Assembly (NCBI GenBank): GCA_934635045.1
Contig: CAKTZA010000022.1
Span: 1-49,026, forward strand
Reading direction: 5' to 3'
Length of the DNA: 49,026 nt
DNA from: an uncultured Kiritimatiellota bacterium
Lineage (GTDB): Bacteria; Verrucomicrobiota; Kiritimatiellia; RFP12; UBA1067
In this document: one piece after another, positions 1-8,416 of the stretch
Numbering within the stretch: the stretch's first letter is position 1
Layout of the letters: every line of letters begins with the position of its first letter
The notes under the pieces: generated by a model
Told to the model about the DNA's origin: nothing
What the model saw: only the letters and a program-made list of their open reading frames with translations
Database searches by the model: none
Program-made: the position numbers and the translations under genes

Positions 1-97
1 GTCAGTATGCCATTATCCTTACTGAGTAGATTCCTTTCATTCTACAAGTTCAGCCAAGCTTGCTTGGCGCACCATTTGACTTGCGCTCCTTTTCATT

Positions 98-1435
98 TCA
101 CCTGATCTGCTCACCGTCCGTCAGCCGCCGGACGGCAAGCGTCCACGGCTTCGCCCGCGCCTCCTCGGCCATCCGCGCCCGCAGGGCTTTCGCCTGCGCA
201 CAGATCTCGGCGGACTTCGCCTTCTGTTCGCGGTAGGACTTGACGCAATTCGCGTAGTACGTGTGGTGCGGATTCTTCTCGAGCGACTTCAGCCACTTGT
301 CGAGGTCTTTCACGCACCGCTCGGTGCGTTCCATGTAGGCCACGTCCCGAAAGGCCGTTTCGAGATTCATGAGCTCGGTCATCGTCCGTGCGGCAACTTG
401 CGCCTGTCGCTGGGAGGGCGTGTCCAACGTCGCGATGTTCACGCCCTTGGCCAGTTCCGCCGCATCGAATTCGGCAAACGGCGCGCCGTCCGCCAGCACC
501 GCATAGCGCCCCTTCGGAAACCCCTTCACCGTCAGGATCTCCCGGTTGAAGCGCGCCGCAAACGGGTAGGCCGCCTCAACCTTCTTCTCCGTGTCGCGCC
601 AGAAGACGTCCAGCCGCGGGAACGGCAGTTTCTTCGGCTCGTACCGAAATCCCTTCTGCGCCGCGCGGGCCGTGAGGTCGATCCGCCCGACTTCGCCCGA
701 TTCGCCGAGGGCTTCGAGGTACTGCACGGCGAGCAGCAGATGTCCCTCCCACCACGGATGGACGCGGTCGCCGCGCAGGAAGCCGATCTCGGGATGCCGC
801 TTCAGGATGTCCGTCAGCGGACGGTGAACCTCGACGAGGCCCACGCCGCGTTCGGCCGCAACGGTTCGGACGACTTCCGCCAGACGCGCCAGCCCCGGCT
901 CGTTGCCGTTCGCCCGGCACGCCGCTTTCGATTCCGTATCATACTGGTCATAGGACGGCGGCGTGGCGAGGTCGAAGCGAACGCCCGCCGCCGTCAGGCG
1001 ATCGGCCAGCTTGTTCAGCTCGCGGCGAAAGTCCGAAACGGCCGTCGCGCGCGCCGCCTCGTTCGTCGCGTCCGGCGTCGCGCTCTCCCACAGGACGAGT
1101 TTCGCGTCGTTCATGCCGAACATCACGATGACGCGATCCGGCTTCATCGGCAGCACGTCCCAGTCGAGCCGCTCGCGTCCGCTGTCCGTCCGGTCTCCGC
1201 TGATGCCGGCGTTGAGCAGCGTGACGCCGGACCCCGGATGGCGCAGCTCCTGAAACAGCTGGAGGAAATAGAGGTACTTGCCGCTCTTGGTGATCGAGTC
1301 GCCGAGGAAGACGACACGCTCGCCGGGGCGAAAAGGCTTGGGGACAGACCCCCGCCCACCTTGGGGACAGGCCCCACCCGCCCCGGCGACGGCGGAAAGG
1401 ACGGCCAGCAGCGCAACTACCAGAAATCGTTTCAT
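98..1435 (-). CDS. secreted SGNH/GDSL-family hydrolase
   Basis: A 445-residue protein, probably an esterase or deacetylase acting outside the cytoplasm. Seen: a signal peptide (MKRF, then a hydrophobic stretch to about residue 20); block I GDSITKSG with nucleophile Ser47; FGMND (Asn109) for block III; GDRVHP with Asp223 and His226 as the rest of the triad. Residues 240-445 form a second, partly helical charged region that I do not recognise. The start is ATG at 1435, preceded by AAAGG; an upstream in-frame ATG lacks a signal peptide and lies above the promoter. Residues 22-33, just after the signal peptide, are encoded by two copies of a GGGGACAGACCCC repeat. It is transcribed divergently from the AraC/LacI-type regulator, which may control it (inference). 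The substrate is unknown; acetylated glycans are plausible for the family. Confidence 0.85.
   Translation of the reverse strand: MKRFLVVALLAVLSAVAGAGGACPQGGRGSVPKPFRPGERVVFLGDSITKSGKYLYFLQLFQELRHPGSGVTLLNAGISGDRTDSGRERLDWDVLPMKPDRVIVMFGMNDAKLVLWESATPDATNEAARATAVSDFRRELNKLADRLTAAGVRFDLATPPSYDQYDTESKAACRANGNEPGLARLAEVVRTVAAERGVGLVEVHRPLTDILKRHPEIGFLRGDRVHPWWEGHLLLAVQYLEALGESGEVGRIDLTARAAQKGFRYEPKKLPFPRLDVFWRDTEKKVEAAYPFAARFNREILTVKGFPKGRYAVLADGAPFAEFDAAELAKGVNIATLDTPSQRQAQVAARTMTELMNLETAFRDVAYMERTERCVKDLDKWLKSLEKNPHHTYYANCVKSYREQKAKSAEICAQAKALRARMAEEARAKPWTLAVRRLTDGEQIR
1339..1375. repeat. two copies of TGGGGACAGACCCC-type repeat inside a CDS
   Basis: Copies at 1339-1352 (TGGGGACAGACCCC) and 1362-1375 (TGGGGACAGGCCCC), start to start 23 bp. 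They lie in frame in the SGNH hydrolase, just after its signal peptide. The same unit recurs at 27566-27674 and 30628-30686. Confidence 0.85.
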
Positions 1436-1476
1436 CAAGAGCCTTTCATTTTGTCTTTTCTCCAACAGTTGCGTGA

Positions 1477-1485
1477 ATTGTATCA
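1477..1485 (-). promoter_or_regulatory. TGATACAAT extended -10 of the SGNH hydrolase
   Basis: TGATACAAT (TG-n-TACAAT) reads on the minus strand, giving a start near 1470 and a leader of about 35 nt with an AAAGG ribosome binding site. The same nonamer precedes genes starting at 9574, 17438 and 40805. No convincing -35 is visible. Confidence 0.55.
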
Positions 1486-1492
1486 AATGGAT

Positions 1493-1505
1493 TTCCAAAA
1501 TGGAA
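1493..1505. promoter_or_regulatory. possible operator palindrome
   Basis: TTCCA-AAA-TGGAA is a 13-bp dyad just upstream of the SGNH hydrolase -10 element, in the divergent region shared with the AraC/LacI-type regulator gene. Its position suits an operator, but no second copy supports it. Confidence 0.25.
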
Positions 1506-1577
1506 TGTAGATTTCGGCAACAATCAATTGCAGATTCCAACAAGACGTACGCGGCCCTTGCGTCAGGAAGGCTTTTC

Positions 1578-1586
1578 TGCTATCAT
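1578..1586 (+). promoter_or_regulatory. extended -10 giving a leaderless regulator mRNA
   Basis: TGCTATCAT is followed by exactly 7 nt and then ATG at 1594. The same TGn-hexamer-N7-start geometry is seen at ddl, the PhoB-like regulator and the NarL-type kinase. A start 6 to 8 nt below the -10 would leave essentially no 5' leader. Confidence 0.5.
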
Positions 1587-1593
1587 TCCCCGC

Positions 1594-2820
1594 ATGATGA
1601 AGCGTGTGATGAAAAAGAAGGCCCAAAAGAATGTCATCCTCTCGTTCAGAATCGTCAATCCGGCGAGTCTGGACGTGCTTGCCGGCGTCTTGAAGTACAT
1701 ACGCGAGAGGCACCCGTGGAACGTTCGCCTCATTATGCCGCCAATGCAACTCACGCGCGAAATCGTCCAAGCGGCCGAATCGGAAGACGTCTGCGGCATT
1801 CTCGTCAACCATCCGCTCTCGACGGATTTAGGCGATGTCTTGCGCGATTCGCGCATTCCGCTCGTCACGCTCGGAAACACGGACGACAAGATCTTCAAGC
1901 GCCGCCGGAACGTCGCCTTCCTCGGCGCCGACGACCGGCAGATCGGCTGTCAGGCCGCCCGCTACTTTCTCAGGCTCGGACGCTATCGCTCGTTCGCCTT
2001 TCTGCCGGACATCCCCACGTCCCGCTGGTCGCGGCTTCGCCTGCGCGGCTATCGCAGCGAACTCTTGAAGCGCGGCCATTCCGTTCGCGTCTTTTCAAAT
2101 ACCCCCCTGTCTCCCCCCTGCAACACCGTGGCCTACGACAACGCAATCAAGCGTTGGCTCCTGTCGCTGCCTCGGCCAACCGCCGTTCTGCTCGCAGGCG
2201 ACTACCACGGCTGCACCGCCCTTGAAATGAGCCGCGCGGCGGGACTTTCCGTTCCTCAGGACATTTCCATTCTCGGCGTTGACAACAATCCGATCTACTG
2301 CGAGTCGTCCCAGCCGCGCCTCTCCAGCATCGAGCCGGACTACAAGAGGGAAGGCTATGAGGGCGCGCAGACGCTGGATCGGATGATGCGGCTAAAAAAG
2401 CCGATGCCCCGTCCGCTCATCATCAAGATTCCCATCAGGCGCATCGTCACGCGCAACTCAACCAATGAATTGAATCTCGGCACGTCACTCGTGGATCGGG
2501 CGCTTGACTACATCGCGGCAAATGTGCAGACCGCCCTCTCCGTCTCGGATGTCGCCCGACATCTTGGCGTCTCGCAGACGTTGCTGAACCTGCGCTTTCG
2601 CCAATACCAGAAATCCAGCGTCTACGAAAACGTCATCCGCATCCGGCTGGAGCGTGTCGCCGCGCTACTCAGGAATTCGAATACGCCCCTCAGCGTCATC
2701 GCCGAGCAGTTCGGCTTCTCGTCCGCCTCGCACCTCTCGCACCTGTTCAAGCAGAAGTACGGCGTTCCGCCCTCCTGTACAAGAGGGGCAGACGCCTCGC
2801 GCACATCGTTTTTGGTATAA
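1594..2820 (+). CDS. XylR-type transcriptional regulator (LacI-like sensor + AraC HTH)
   Basis: A 408-residue DNA-binding regulator. Residues about 15-290 look like a LacI/periplasmic-binding sugar sensor (ILVNHPLSTD, ISILGVDNNPIYCES, a LacI-like inducer-domain pattern). Residues about 300-395 are an AraC/XylS domain with two helix-turn-helices (LSVSDVARHLGVSQTLL and LSVIAEQFGFSSASHLSHLF). This is the architecture of E. coli XylR, with the order opposite to classical LacI. It probably senses a monosaccharide in the cytoplasm. ATG 1594 is chosen because the -10 element lies 7 nt above it; an upstream frame starting at 1528 would lie above the promoter. It is divergent from the SGNH hydrolase, its likeliest target. 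Its TAA stop overlaps the -10 element of ddl. Confidence 0.88.
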   Translation: MMKRVMKKKAQKNVILSFRIVNPASLDVLAGVLKYIRERHPWNVRLIMPPMQLTREIVQAAESEDVCGILVNHPLSTDLGDVLRDSRIPLVTLGNTDDKIFKRRRNVAFLGADDRQIGCQAARYFLRLGRYRSFAFLPDIPTSRWSRLRLRGYRSELLKRGHSVRVFSNTPLSPPCNTVAYDNAIKRWLLSLPRPTAVLLAGDYHGCTALEMSRAAGLSVPQDISILGVDNNPIYCESSQPRLSSIEPDYKREGYEGAQTLDRMMRLKKPMPRPLIIKIPIRRIVTRNSTNELNLGTSLVDRALDYIAANVQTALSVSDVARHLGVSQTLLNLRFRQYQKSSVYENVIRIRLERVAALLRNSNTPLSVIAEQFGFSSASHLSHLFKQKYGVPPSCTRGADASRTSFLV

Positions 2821-2821
2821 T
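2813..2821 (+). promoter_or_regulatory. extended -10 of ddl, overlapping the preceding stop codon
   Basis: TGGTATAAT, a perfect extended -10, is followed by 7 nt and the ddl ATG at 2829. The TAA stop of the upstream regulator (2818-2820) lies inside the hexamer. A leaderless ddl transcript is predicted, although GGGG before the ATG could act weakly as a ribosome binding site. Confidence 0.6.
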
Positions 2822-2828
2822 AGCGGGG

Positions 2829-3776
2829 ATGAAGAAGATCGCAGTTCTGATGGGCGGGACGTCAAGCGAGCGCGAAGTCTCGCTCGCGTCCGGCCGCAAC
2901 GTCGCCGAGGCGCTCGCGTCGCTCGGCACCTACGAGGTCGTCTCGATCGACCTGACGGAAGAGAGCCTGAACGCCCTGCCGCCGAGCGTCGATGCCGTCT
3001 ACATCGCCCTCCACGGCGGCTGGGGCGAGAACGGCGGCGTTCAGGCCGCGCTCAACGCGCGCAAGCTCCCCTACACGGGCCCCGGCGTCCTCGCCTCGCA
3101 GATCGCGATGGACAAGATCAAGACGAAGCTGGTGCTGGAGATGAAGCGCGTACCGACCGCCGCGTGGGGGCTCGCGAACGCCGACACGCCCGTGTCGCCC
3201 CTGCCGCTGCCCGTCGTCGTGAAACCCCCGTGCGACGGCTCGTCCGTCGGCATCTCGAAAGTCTCGAAGGCCGAGGACTGGGCGCGCGCGCGCGACGCCG
3301 CGTTCGCCTGCCAGCCCGCCGACCGGCCGATTCTCGTCGAGGAGTTCGTTCCCGGACGCGAGTTCACCGTCGGCGTCATCGACGGCAAACCGCTGCCCGT
3401 CATCGAGATCGTCGCCAAGGGCGGCTGGTACGGCTACGACGAGAAGTACAAGTCGGACGAGACGCGGTACGTCTTCCTCTGCGAGGAAGACGAAGGAAAA
3501 AGGAAAAAGGAAGAAGGGAGACGTGCGGAGGGGAGTGTGTCGCTTGAGCAGAGGCTTCAGCGGCTCGCGCTTGACGCCTACACGGCCGTCGGCTGCCGGG
3601 GCGTGACACGCGTCGACTTCCGCGTCTCGCCGCTCGGCCGCTGCTACGTGCTGGAACTCAACACCTCGCCCGGCTTCACGTCCCATTCGCTCGTGCCGAA
3701 GGCCGGCATGCGGACGGGCCTCACCTTTGCGGGCGTCTGCGACCGCATCCTCTCCTGCGCGGACTACGACCGATGA
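2829..3776 (+). CDS. ddl: D-alanine--D-alanine ligase
   Basis: A 315-residue ATP-grasp ligase joining two D-Ala for peptidoglycan precursors in the cytoplasm. Motifs: MGGTSSEREVSL (7-19), HGGWGENG (62-69), ATP-binding VVKPPCDGSSVGISKV (130-145), EEFVPGREFTVG (171-182) and metal-binding ELNTSPGFTSHSLVPK (276-291). Length is normal for Ddl. Residues about 218-238 are a charged low-complexity insert from a polypurine tract, between the central domain and the final ATP-grasp helices; the frame stays open and the catalytic motifs are intact. It overlaps ftsQ by ATGA, and D-Ala would come from alr at 22001-23194. murC, murB and ftsA, its common neighbours, are absent. Confidence 0.95.
   Translation: MKKIAVLMGGTSSEREVSLASGRNVAEALASLGTYEVVSIDLTEESLNALPPSVDAVYIALHGGWGENGGVQAALNARKLPYTGPGVLASQIAMDKIKTKLVLEMKRVPTAAWGLANADTPVSPLPLPVVVKPPCDGSSVGISKVSKAEDWARARDAAFACQPADRPILVEEFVPGREFTVGVIDGKPLPVIEIVAKGGWYGYDEKYKSDETRYVFLCEEDEGKRKKEEGRRAEGSVSLEQRLQRLALDAYTAVGCRGVTRVDFRVSPLGRCYVLELNTSPGFTSHSLVPKAGMRTGLTFAGVCDRILSCADYDR
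3480..3542. repeat. polypurine low-complexity insert in ddl
   Basis: GA-rich tract with units like GGAAAAAGG and GGAAGAAGGG, ending near GTGCGGA. It encodes a Glu/Lys/Arg/Gly-rich loop absent from usual Ddl proteins. The related insert at 18519-18572 also ends in GTGCGGA. Confidence 0.7.
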
Positions 3777-4591
3777 AGGAGAACAAGATCGCGCACCGCA
3801 GCCGGGGCGGGCTCTGGGTCACGCTCGGCGTCATCGCCGTGACGGCCCTGCTCGTCGGCCTCGCGGTCGGCTACGAGAAGCTGCGCACGCTCTACCTGGA
3901 GCAGTGCGTCATCACCGACATGGCCGAGCAGGTCTCGATCGTCTCGGGCAAGATGGTGAAGCCCGACGTCATCGCCGAGAACTTCGGGCTCCGCAAGGGC
4001 GCGAACATCGCGCTCATCGACTTCGAGGCAAAGCGCGCGGAGATCCTGCGCAAGATTCCGACGCTGCGGACGATCTCGGTCGCGCGCCACCTGCCGAACC
4101 GCGTCAGCATCCGTGCCGAGGAGCGCACGCCCATCGTGCGGCTGAACATCTGCGGACGCCGTGCCGCCTCGGGCCGCGTCGCCGATTCCGAGGGCATGGT
4201 CTTCTCGTGCCTGCGCGGCACGCAGACGCTGCCGACGATCCGCGAGCCGCGCGCGCCCGGCACCGCCGCCGGACAGCCCCTCAAAGGCCGCGCGCGAGCC
4301 GCGCTCGATCTCGTGAAAATCTGCCGCGAAAGCGAGTTCGCCGAACTCGGCCTGCTGGAGGTCGACACGTCCAAGACGGACTTCCTCGTCGCGACGCTCG
4401 GCGACTATTCGCGCGTGAAGATCTGCTGGGAGGGCATGGACGAGGCGACGCCCGCCGCGCGGGCCGCGCTCGGCGCCCGGCTCACGCTGCTGCTGAAGGC
4501 CGTCCGCGCCCGCTGCGAGGGCCTGAAGACCGTCATCTGGAACGCGACCCTGCCCGACTACGTCTTCGCCGACACGCAGGAGCGGCTTTAG
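3773..4591 (+). CDS. ftsQ: FtsQ/DivIB-like cell-division protein
   Basis: A 272-residue bitopic membrane protein of the divisome, linking early and late division proteins on the periplasmic side. Seen: a short basic N-terminus, one membrane helix (about 14-35), and a POTRA-like domain (about 43-118) with the FtsQ pattern of pairs of strands and helices ending in RHLPNRVSIRAEERTPIVRL. The rest would be the FtsQ beta domain. It overlaps ddl by ATGA, matching the ddl-ftsQ order of dcw clusters. Sequence similarity alone is modest, so the call rests on domain pattern plus context. ftsA and ftsZ do not follow; the next gene is convergent, 15 nt away. Confidence 0.78.
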   Translation: MKENKIAHRSRGGLWVTLGVIAVTALLVGLAVGYEKLRTLYLEQCVITDMAEQVSIVSGKMVKPDVIAENFGLRKGANIALIDFEAKRAEILRKIPTLRTISVARHLPNRVSIRAEERTPIVRLNICGRRAASGRVADSEGMVFSCLRGTQTLPTIREPRAPGTAAGQPLKGRARAALDLVKICRESEFAELGLLEVDTSKTDFLVATLGDYSRVKICWEGMDEATPAARAALGARLTLLLKAVRARCEGLKTVIWNATLPDYVFADTQERL

Positions 4592-4595
4592 CCGC
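4582..4595. terminator. possible bidirectional hairpin between ftsQ and rhaT
   Basis: GCGGCT-TT-AGCCGC is a perfect 6-bp inverted repeat spanning the ftsQ stop codon at the convergent junction. The 2-nt loop and lack of a T-run make it a weak candidate. Confidence 0.3.
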
Positions 4596-4606
4596 CGGAC
4601 TTCTCT

Positions 4607-5674
4607 CTATTTGCCGCCGACCGCCATCACGGCAAAGCCCAAAGCCAGCACGGCGATGCCGACGGCAAGGAACGCTTTCGTCCGCGCGGACGTGCCGCGC
4701 CATTCGCCGAGGCAGACGCCGAGAATCGCCGAGAAGAAAACCGCACTCGACATCAGGACGGCGAAGGAGATGTAGCGGAAGTCGCCCATCAGCGGTTCGC
4801 CGGCCTTCTGCAAGACGAACTGCAGCGCGCCGAGAATGCCGACAAGCCCCGACAGGATGAAATTGCGAAGCGCAGCCCGAACCTCTGACGTCAAGGGCCT
4901 AAAGGACGAGAGGGACTTGAAGTCTACGTGTCCGTTCGCACACGCACACCACCTTTTCCAGCCGACCCAGACGAGCTGGGTGAGGAGTCCGCCCCAGAGG
5001 ACGACCGTCAACACGGGCATGCCCGCCCACGTCGGCGAGGTGCCGGACGCGAGGGCCGCCCGTTCGAGTTCGGGCGCGCCCTGAAGGCCGAAGTTGATGC
5101 CGGCCGAGGCGACGCCGGCGACAAGCGCCGCGACGAGGCCCTTCCCGAAATCGAACTCGGCGACGGCCTTGCGCTTCGCCGCCTCGCTCATTTCGCCTTC
5201 CTTGAACCGTCCCGCGAGACCGACCGCGACAATGCCCGCAAGCGACAGGCCGACGCCCGCCAGGACGACGCGCGCGCCGGGCGTCGCGACGAGATCCGCC
5301 GCATGCCCCGTGCAGACCGGCGGCAGGAGCGTCCCCGTCGCCGCGCACAGGCCCGCGCCGATTCCCAGTCCGAGGCCGATGCCAAGGTAGCGCACCATCA
5401 GCGCCCAGCAGAGCGCGCCGACGCCCCAGAGGACGCCGAAGCCGAACGAACGGGCAAGCGTAACGGGCGACGCCGCGCCCAGCACCGTCCAGACGTCCGG
5501 CACGACCAGCGCGTCGAAGGCGAGCGGAAAGACGAGCCAGCCGACGAGGACGCTCACGAGCCACCCCGTCTCGTAGCGCCAGCCCTTCACGGCGCGGAAC
5601 GGCAACAGGTACGTGGCCGCCGCAACGCCGCCGAGCAGGAAGATCAGGGTGCCGAAAATCGGATCCGCCGCCAT
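4607..5674 (-). CDS. rhaT: L-rhamnose/H+ symporter RhaT family
   Basis: A 355-residue inner-membrane protein with about ten hydrophobic segments. It follows RhaT throughout: LLPFRAVKGWRYETGW near the N-terminus (RhaT: APFKKVKKWSWETMW), FGVLWGVGALCWALMVRYLG, FDFGKGLVAALVAGVASAG and the C-terminal LGEWRGTS. RhaT imports L-rhamnose with protons. It is last in a minus-strand operon; its ATG shares one base with the stop of the GH20-like gene. Context suggests that sugar released by the GH20-like enzyme, or a related deoxysugar, is imported here. No rhamnose isomerase, kinase or aldolase is in the window, so the true substrate is uncertain. Confidence 0.85.
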   Translation of the reverse strand: MAADPIFGTLIFLLGGVAAATYLLPFRAVKGWRYETGWLVSVLVGWLVFPLAFDALVVPDVWTVLGAASPVTLARSFGFGVLWGVGALCWALMVRYLGIGLGLGIGAGLCAATGTLLPPVCTGHAADLVATPGARVVLAGVGLSLAGIVAVGLAGRFKEGEMSEAAKRKAVAEFDFGKGLVAALVAGVASAGINFGLQGAPELERAALASGTSPTWAGMPVLTVVLWGGLLTQLVWVGWKRWCACANGHVDFKSLSSFRPLTSEVRAALRNFILSGLVGILGALQFVLQKAGEPLMGDFRYISFAVLMSSAVFFSAILGVCLGEWRGTSARTKAFLAVGIAVLALGFAVMAVGGK

Positions 5675-7563
5675 CAGTCGTTCCCGACCAGCTCAATGGT
5701 CACCGAAGAGACCTGTTCCTGCTGGATCTTGTCGTAGTACTGCCGCAGGAACCCAAACGTGCCAAAGCGCGCCTCCGAATAGTCGTCCGTCAGGATGTTC
5801 GCGGCCTCGCGCACGTCACCCGCCGTCGCCGACACGGCCGCCGGAATCACGCGCATCGCGCGGTCGCAGACGGAGACGTACCGCACGGCGGCATCGCCGA
5901 ACCCGTGCTGCTCCAGGCGGACGGCCTCCGGCATCGTCTCGCTCCTGAAGCGGCAACGCTGCGTGAACGCCGGATGCGTCTGTGCACCGGGCTTCCAGAC
6001 GCCGGCGGCGATTTCGCGCCACTCGCCGCCGAACCGGCCGAACGCCTTCCACCACGGCACGCCGTAGCGATCCACCAGCGTCAGCTCGACTTCCAGCCAC
6101 TTCTCGTCGGCGGACGCGACCGCCGCCTCGTCAAGGGCCTTCTGCGCGCGCGCCTGCAAGGCGGCAACCTGTCGGCGGGGAAAGCAGGAACGGCACCCCG
6201 GTCGCCATGCGGCGGCCTGCGCCTGACGACGGCGCTCCAGCCGCGCCAGCTCCGGCAGCACGGACGCGAGGACGGCCTTCGCCTGATTCACGTCGTCCGC
6301 CGTCCGGCGCGGATCGGCAAGTTCGCGCTCGGCCCGCGCAAGGCGTCCGGCGATCCCGGCGATCTCGCCCCGCATCAGGAGATCGTCGAAGAGCGCGCGT
6401 TCGGACAGCGGATCGGCGGCGACAGGGCCATCATCGTCCGGCCTGAGCGACGAGGCGCGAAGCGTCTCGACGGCCAGCGCGTCGTCGGGCGCGTGAAGGA
6501 TCCGCGCCGCCGCCAGGGCCTCCGTCGGCGTCAGGGACGGGAACGTGCGGCGGCAGGCCTCGGCAAAGGCGTCCTCCAGCTGGTAGCGCGTCGGATCGTC
6601 CATCAGGAGCGAGGCCGCGACGACACGCGGATAGGAGCCGCCGTGGAAGTTCTCGATCATCTCCTCCCATTGCGTGACGAGGAATCCGAACGGACGGTGG
6701 CGCCGCGCGTACGCGGCAAACGTGCGTAGGTTCTCCGTGCCGTACCACGCGCACGGGATGACGTCAAACCCCAGCTGCGCGTACCGCTCCAGCATGTCCG
6801 CGCGCAGGCGGCTGGCGAAGTTGATCCGCGTGCCGCGATCGGAGATGTCGTCGTCATAGCACCAGTGGCACATGACGATGTCCGTGGGCATGCGCGTGAG
6901 GGCCTTGGGGTGGAACGGGAAGAAGTCGTCCCACATCCACATCCGCTTGCCGAGCTTCGCGAGCATGTCGTGCGCGAAGAGGACGCTTTCGGCAAAGAGC
7001 TCGTCCTTCATCTCCTTCGCGTGGCAGCGGTCGCAGGTGCCCGAATTCCAGGCCTCGTCAAAGCCGGCGTGGAAATACGGCCCCGTGAAGACCTCCGCCA
7101 GGTCTTTCACGTAGGCGGCGAGGAACGCGCGCGTCTTCGGGTTCGACAGGCAGAACGTGTCGCGTCCGTCGCCCAGCCGCAGACGGTCGGTCGACTGCTC
7201 CATGTACGCCTCCTGGCCGGGCTCCCGGAAGAAGAGCGCGGCGTGGCCGAGAAGCGAGACGACCGGGACGACCGTCAGGCCTCGCGCGCCCGCGTGCGCG
7301 ACGAGGCCCCGCATGTCGTCAAGCGAATAGCTTTCGCCGTCGGGCAGGGCAAACGTCGGCGTGGCGACGCGCGCCTCAAGGTAGAGCTGCAGCGTGTCGT
7401 AGCCGAGCGCCGAGACGCGGTCGATGTAGTTCGAGACGAACGTCAACGTCTCCATCTGCCGCGCCAGGTCCAGCTGGACGATTCGCCGGCCGCCCATGGA
7501 CGCCGAAGCGGAACAGGCCACCCCGACCATCAGCAGCGTCCAACAGAGTATTCTCCTCGTCAT
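5674..7563 (-). CDS. secreted GH20-like glycoside hydrolase (beta-hexosaminidase superfamily)
   Basis: A 629-residue secreted TIM-barrel protein. A signal peptide spans residues 1-22. GH20-like features: a long barrel start (YIDRVSALGYDTLQLYLE), VVSLLGHAALFFREPG, and PYFHAGFDEAWN with the Asp169-Glu170 pair expected of substrate-assisted catalysis. Directly after the pair is a CDRC motif, also seen in the secreted protein at 45473-47779. From about 370 the protein is helical and not recognised. ATG 7563 is chosen for GAGGAGG 6 nt upstream and the signal peptide. Third gene of a four-gene operon with an amidohydrolase upstream and rhaT downstream. N-acetylhexosamine specificity is a family expectation, not shown. 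Confidence 0.7.
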   Translation of the reverse strand: MTRRILCWTLLMVGVACSASASMGGRRIVQLDLARQMETLTFVSNYIDRVSALGYDTLQLYLEARVATPTFALPDGESYSLDDMRGLVAHAGARGLTVVPVVSLLGHAALFFREPGQEAYMEQSTDRLRLGDGRDTFCLSNPKTRAFLAAYVKDLAEVFTGPYFHAGFDEAWNSGTCDRCHAKEMKDELFAESVLFAHDMLAKLGKRMWMWDDFFPFHPKALTRMPTDIVMCHWCYDDDISDRGTRINFASRLRADMLERYAQLGFDVIPCAWYGTENLRTFAAYARRHRPFGFLVTQWEEMIENFHGGSYPRVVAASLLMDDPTRYQLEDAFAEACRRTFPSLTPTEALAAARILHAPDDALAVETLRASSLRPDDDGPVAADPLSERALFDDLLMRGEIAGIAGRLARAERELADPRRTADDVNQAKAVLASVLPELARLERRRQAQAAAWRPGCRSCFPRRQVAALQARAQKALDEAAVASADEKWLEVELTLVDRYGVPWWKAFGRFGGEWREIAAGVWKPGAQTHPAFTQRCRFRSETMPEAVRLEQHGFGDAAVRYVSVCDRAMRVIPAAVSATAGDVREAANILTDDYSEARFGTFGFLRQYYDKIQQEQVSSVTIELVGND

Positions 7564-7604
7564 CTCACGCCTCCTCTTTCTGCCGTCGTCCGGCATTTTC
7601 GCCC

Positions 7605-8405
7605 TTACAGCTTCACGCCGAGGATCTTCTCGGCGTTTCGGTAAAAGATCTTGTCCTTGTCGGCCTGCGGATTGTCGAGCGACTCGACGAGCTCGGCCAT
7701 GAACCGCATCTGCATCGGCCCCTGCAGCGGCGCGTCCGTGCCGAAGACGACATGGTCGGCCCCGGCGAGATCGACCATCTTCTGGAGGATCGTCGGATAG
7801 CAGTAGAGCAGGTAATGCGCCGTGTCGACCCAGAGGTTCTTCGGCAGTCCCTTCGCCGCCTCGCGCTCCAGCGAATCGAGGTTCGGGAAGAACGGATAGC
7901 TGCCGTTCTGGAAAAGTCCCGCGCCATGCGCCGCGACGACCTTCGTCTTCGGGTTGCGCCGCGCGAGCTCGACGATCGTCGCGAACGGCGACTTGCCGCT
8001 GCCCGGCATGCAGGAGCAGTGGAAAAGCGCCATCGGCACCTTCTTCAACACCTTGTCGACAAACGCGAAGTTCGACGGCACCGAAAGGTCGTACCCGTGG
8101 TAGTCCGGGTGTATCTTGACGCCCCGGAACTTCCGGTTCGTCTTGAGGTACCTGAGATCGTCGAGCGAATCGGGGAACGTCGGCGAGACGACGACATAGC
8201 CGTAGAACTCGTCATGCGCCTTCAGCGCCGCGTCCAGCTCGGCGTTGCCCTCGCGGATGTCGTACATGATCGCGCGCGACGCCGACAGGCAGAGCTTCGT
8301 CACGCCCGACGCCTTCAGGTAGGCGGCGAGCCGATCCGCGTCCGCCGCCCAGAACGGCACGAAGTTGATGTTGCCGAGATGGCCGTGGATGTCGATGATC
8401 TTCAT
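7605..8405 (-). CDS. amidohydrolase-family (PF04909-like) metal-dependent hydrolase
   Basis: A 266-residue cytoplasmic TIM-barrel hydrolase. Metal-site features of the amidohydrolase superfamily: IDIHGHLG (HxH, residues 4-9), VKIHPDYHGY, VVAAHGAG and VFGTDAPL (the final Asp). ATG 8405 has AAAGGGG just upstream and starts right at the first barrel strand; a longer upstream frame is out-of-frame translation of the previous gene. It follows the M24-like gene by 11 nt and precedes the GH20-like gene. Related enzymes hydrolyse lactones or decarboxylate aromatic acids; here a sugar lactone is conceivable from the rhaT context (inference). Exact substrate unknown. Confidence 0.8.
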   Translation of the reverse strand: MKIIDIHGHLGNINFVPFWAADADRLAAYLKASGVTKLCLSASRAIMYDIREGNAELDAALKAHDEFYGYVVVSPTFPDSLDDLRYLKTNRKFRGVKIHPDYHGYDLSVPSNFAFVDKVLKKVPMALFHCSCMPGSGKSPFATIVELARRNPKTKVVAAHGAGLFQNGSYPFFPNLDSLEREAAKGLPKNLWVDTAHYLLYCYPTILQKMVDLAGADHVVFGTDAPLQGPMQMRFMAELVESLDNPQADKDKIFYRNAEKILGVKL

Positions 8406-8416
8406 GCGATCCCCTT

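Noticed and set aside
53..68. GCCAAG-CTTG-CTTGGC hairpin near the left edge as terminator of the SGNH hydrolase
   Set aside because: Short stem and no T-run on the minus strand.
37..75. A 12-codon minus-strand ORF (MVRQASLAELVE) after an AAAAGGAG site, downstream of the SGNH hydrolase
   Set aside because: Too short, no context beyond the ribosome binding site, and followed only by another stop-limited frame.
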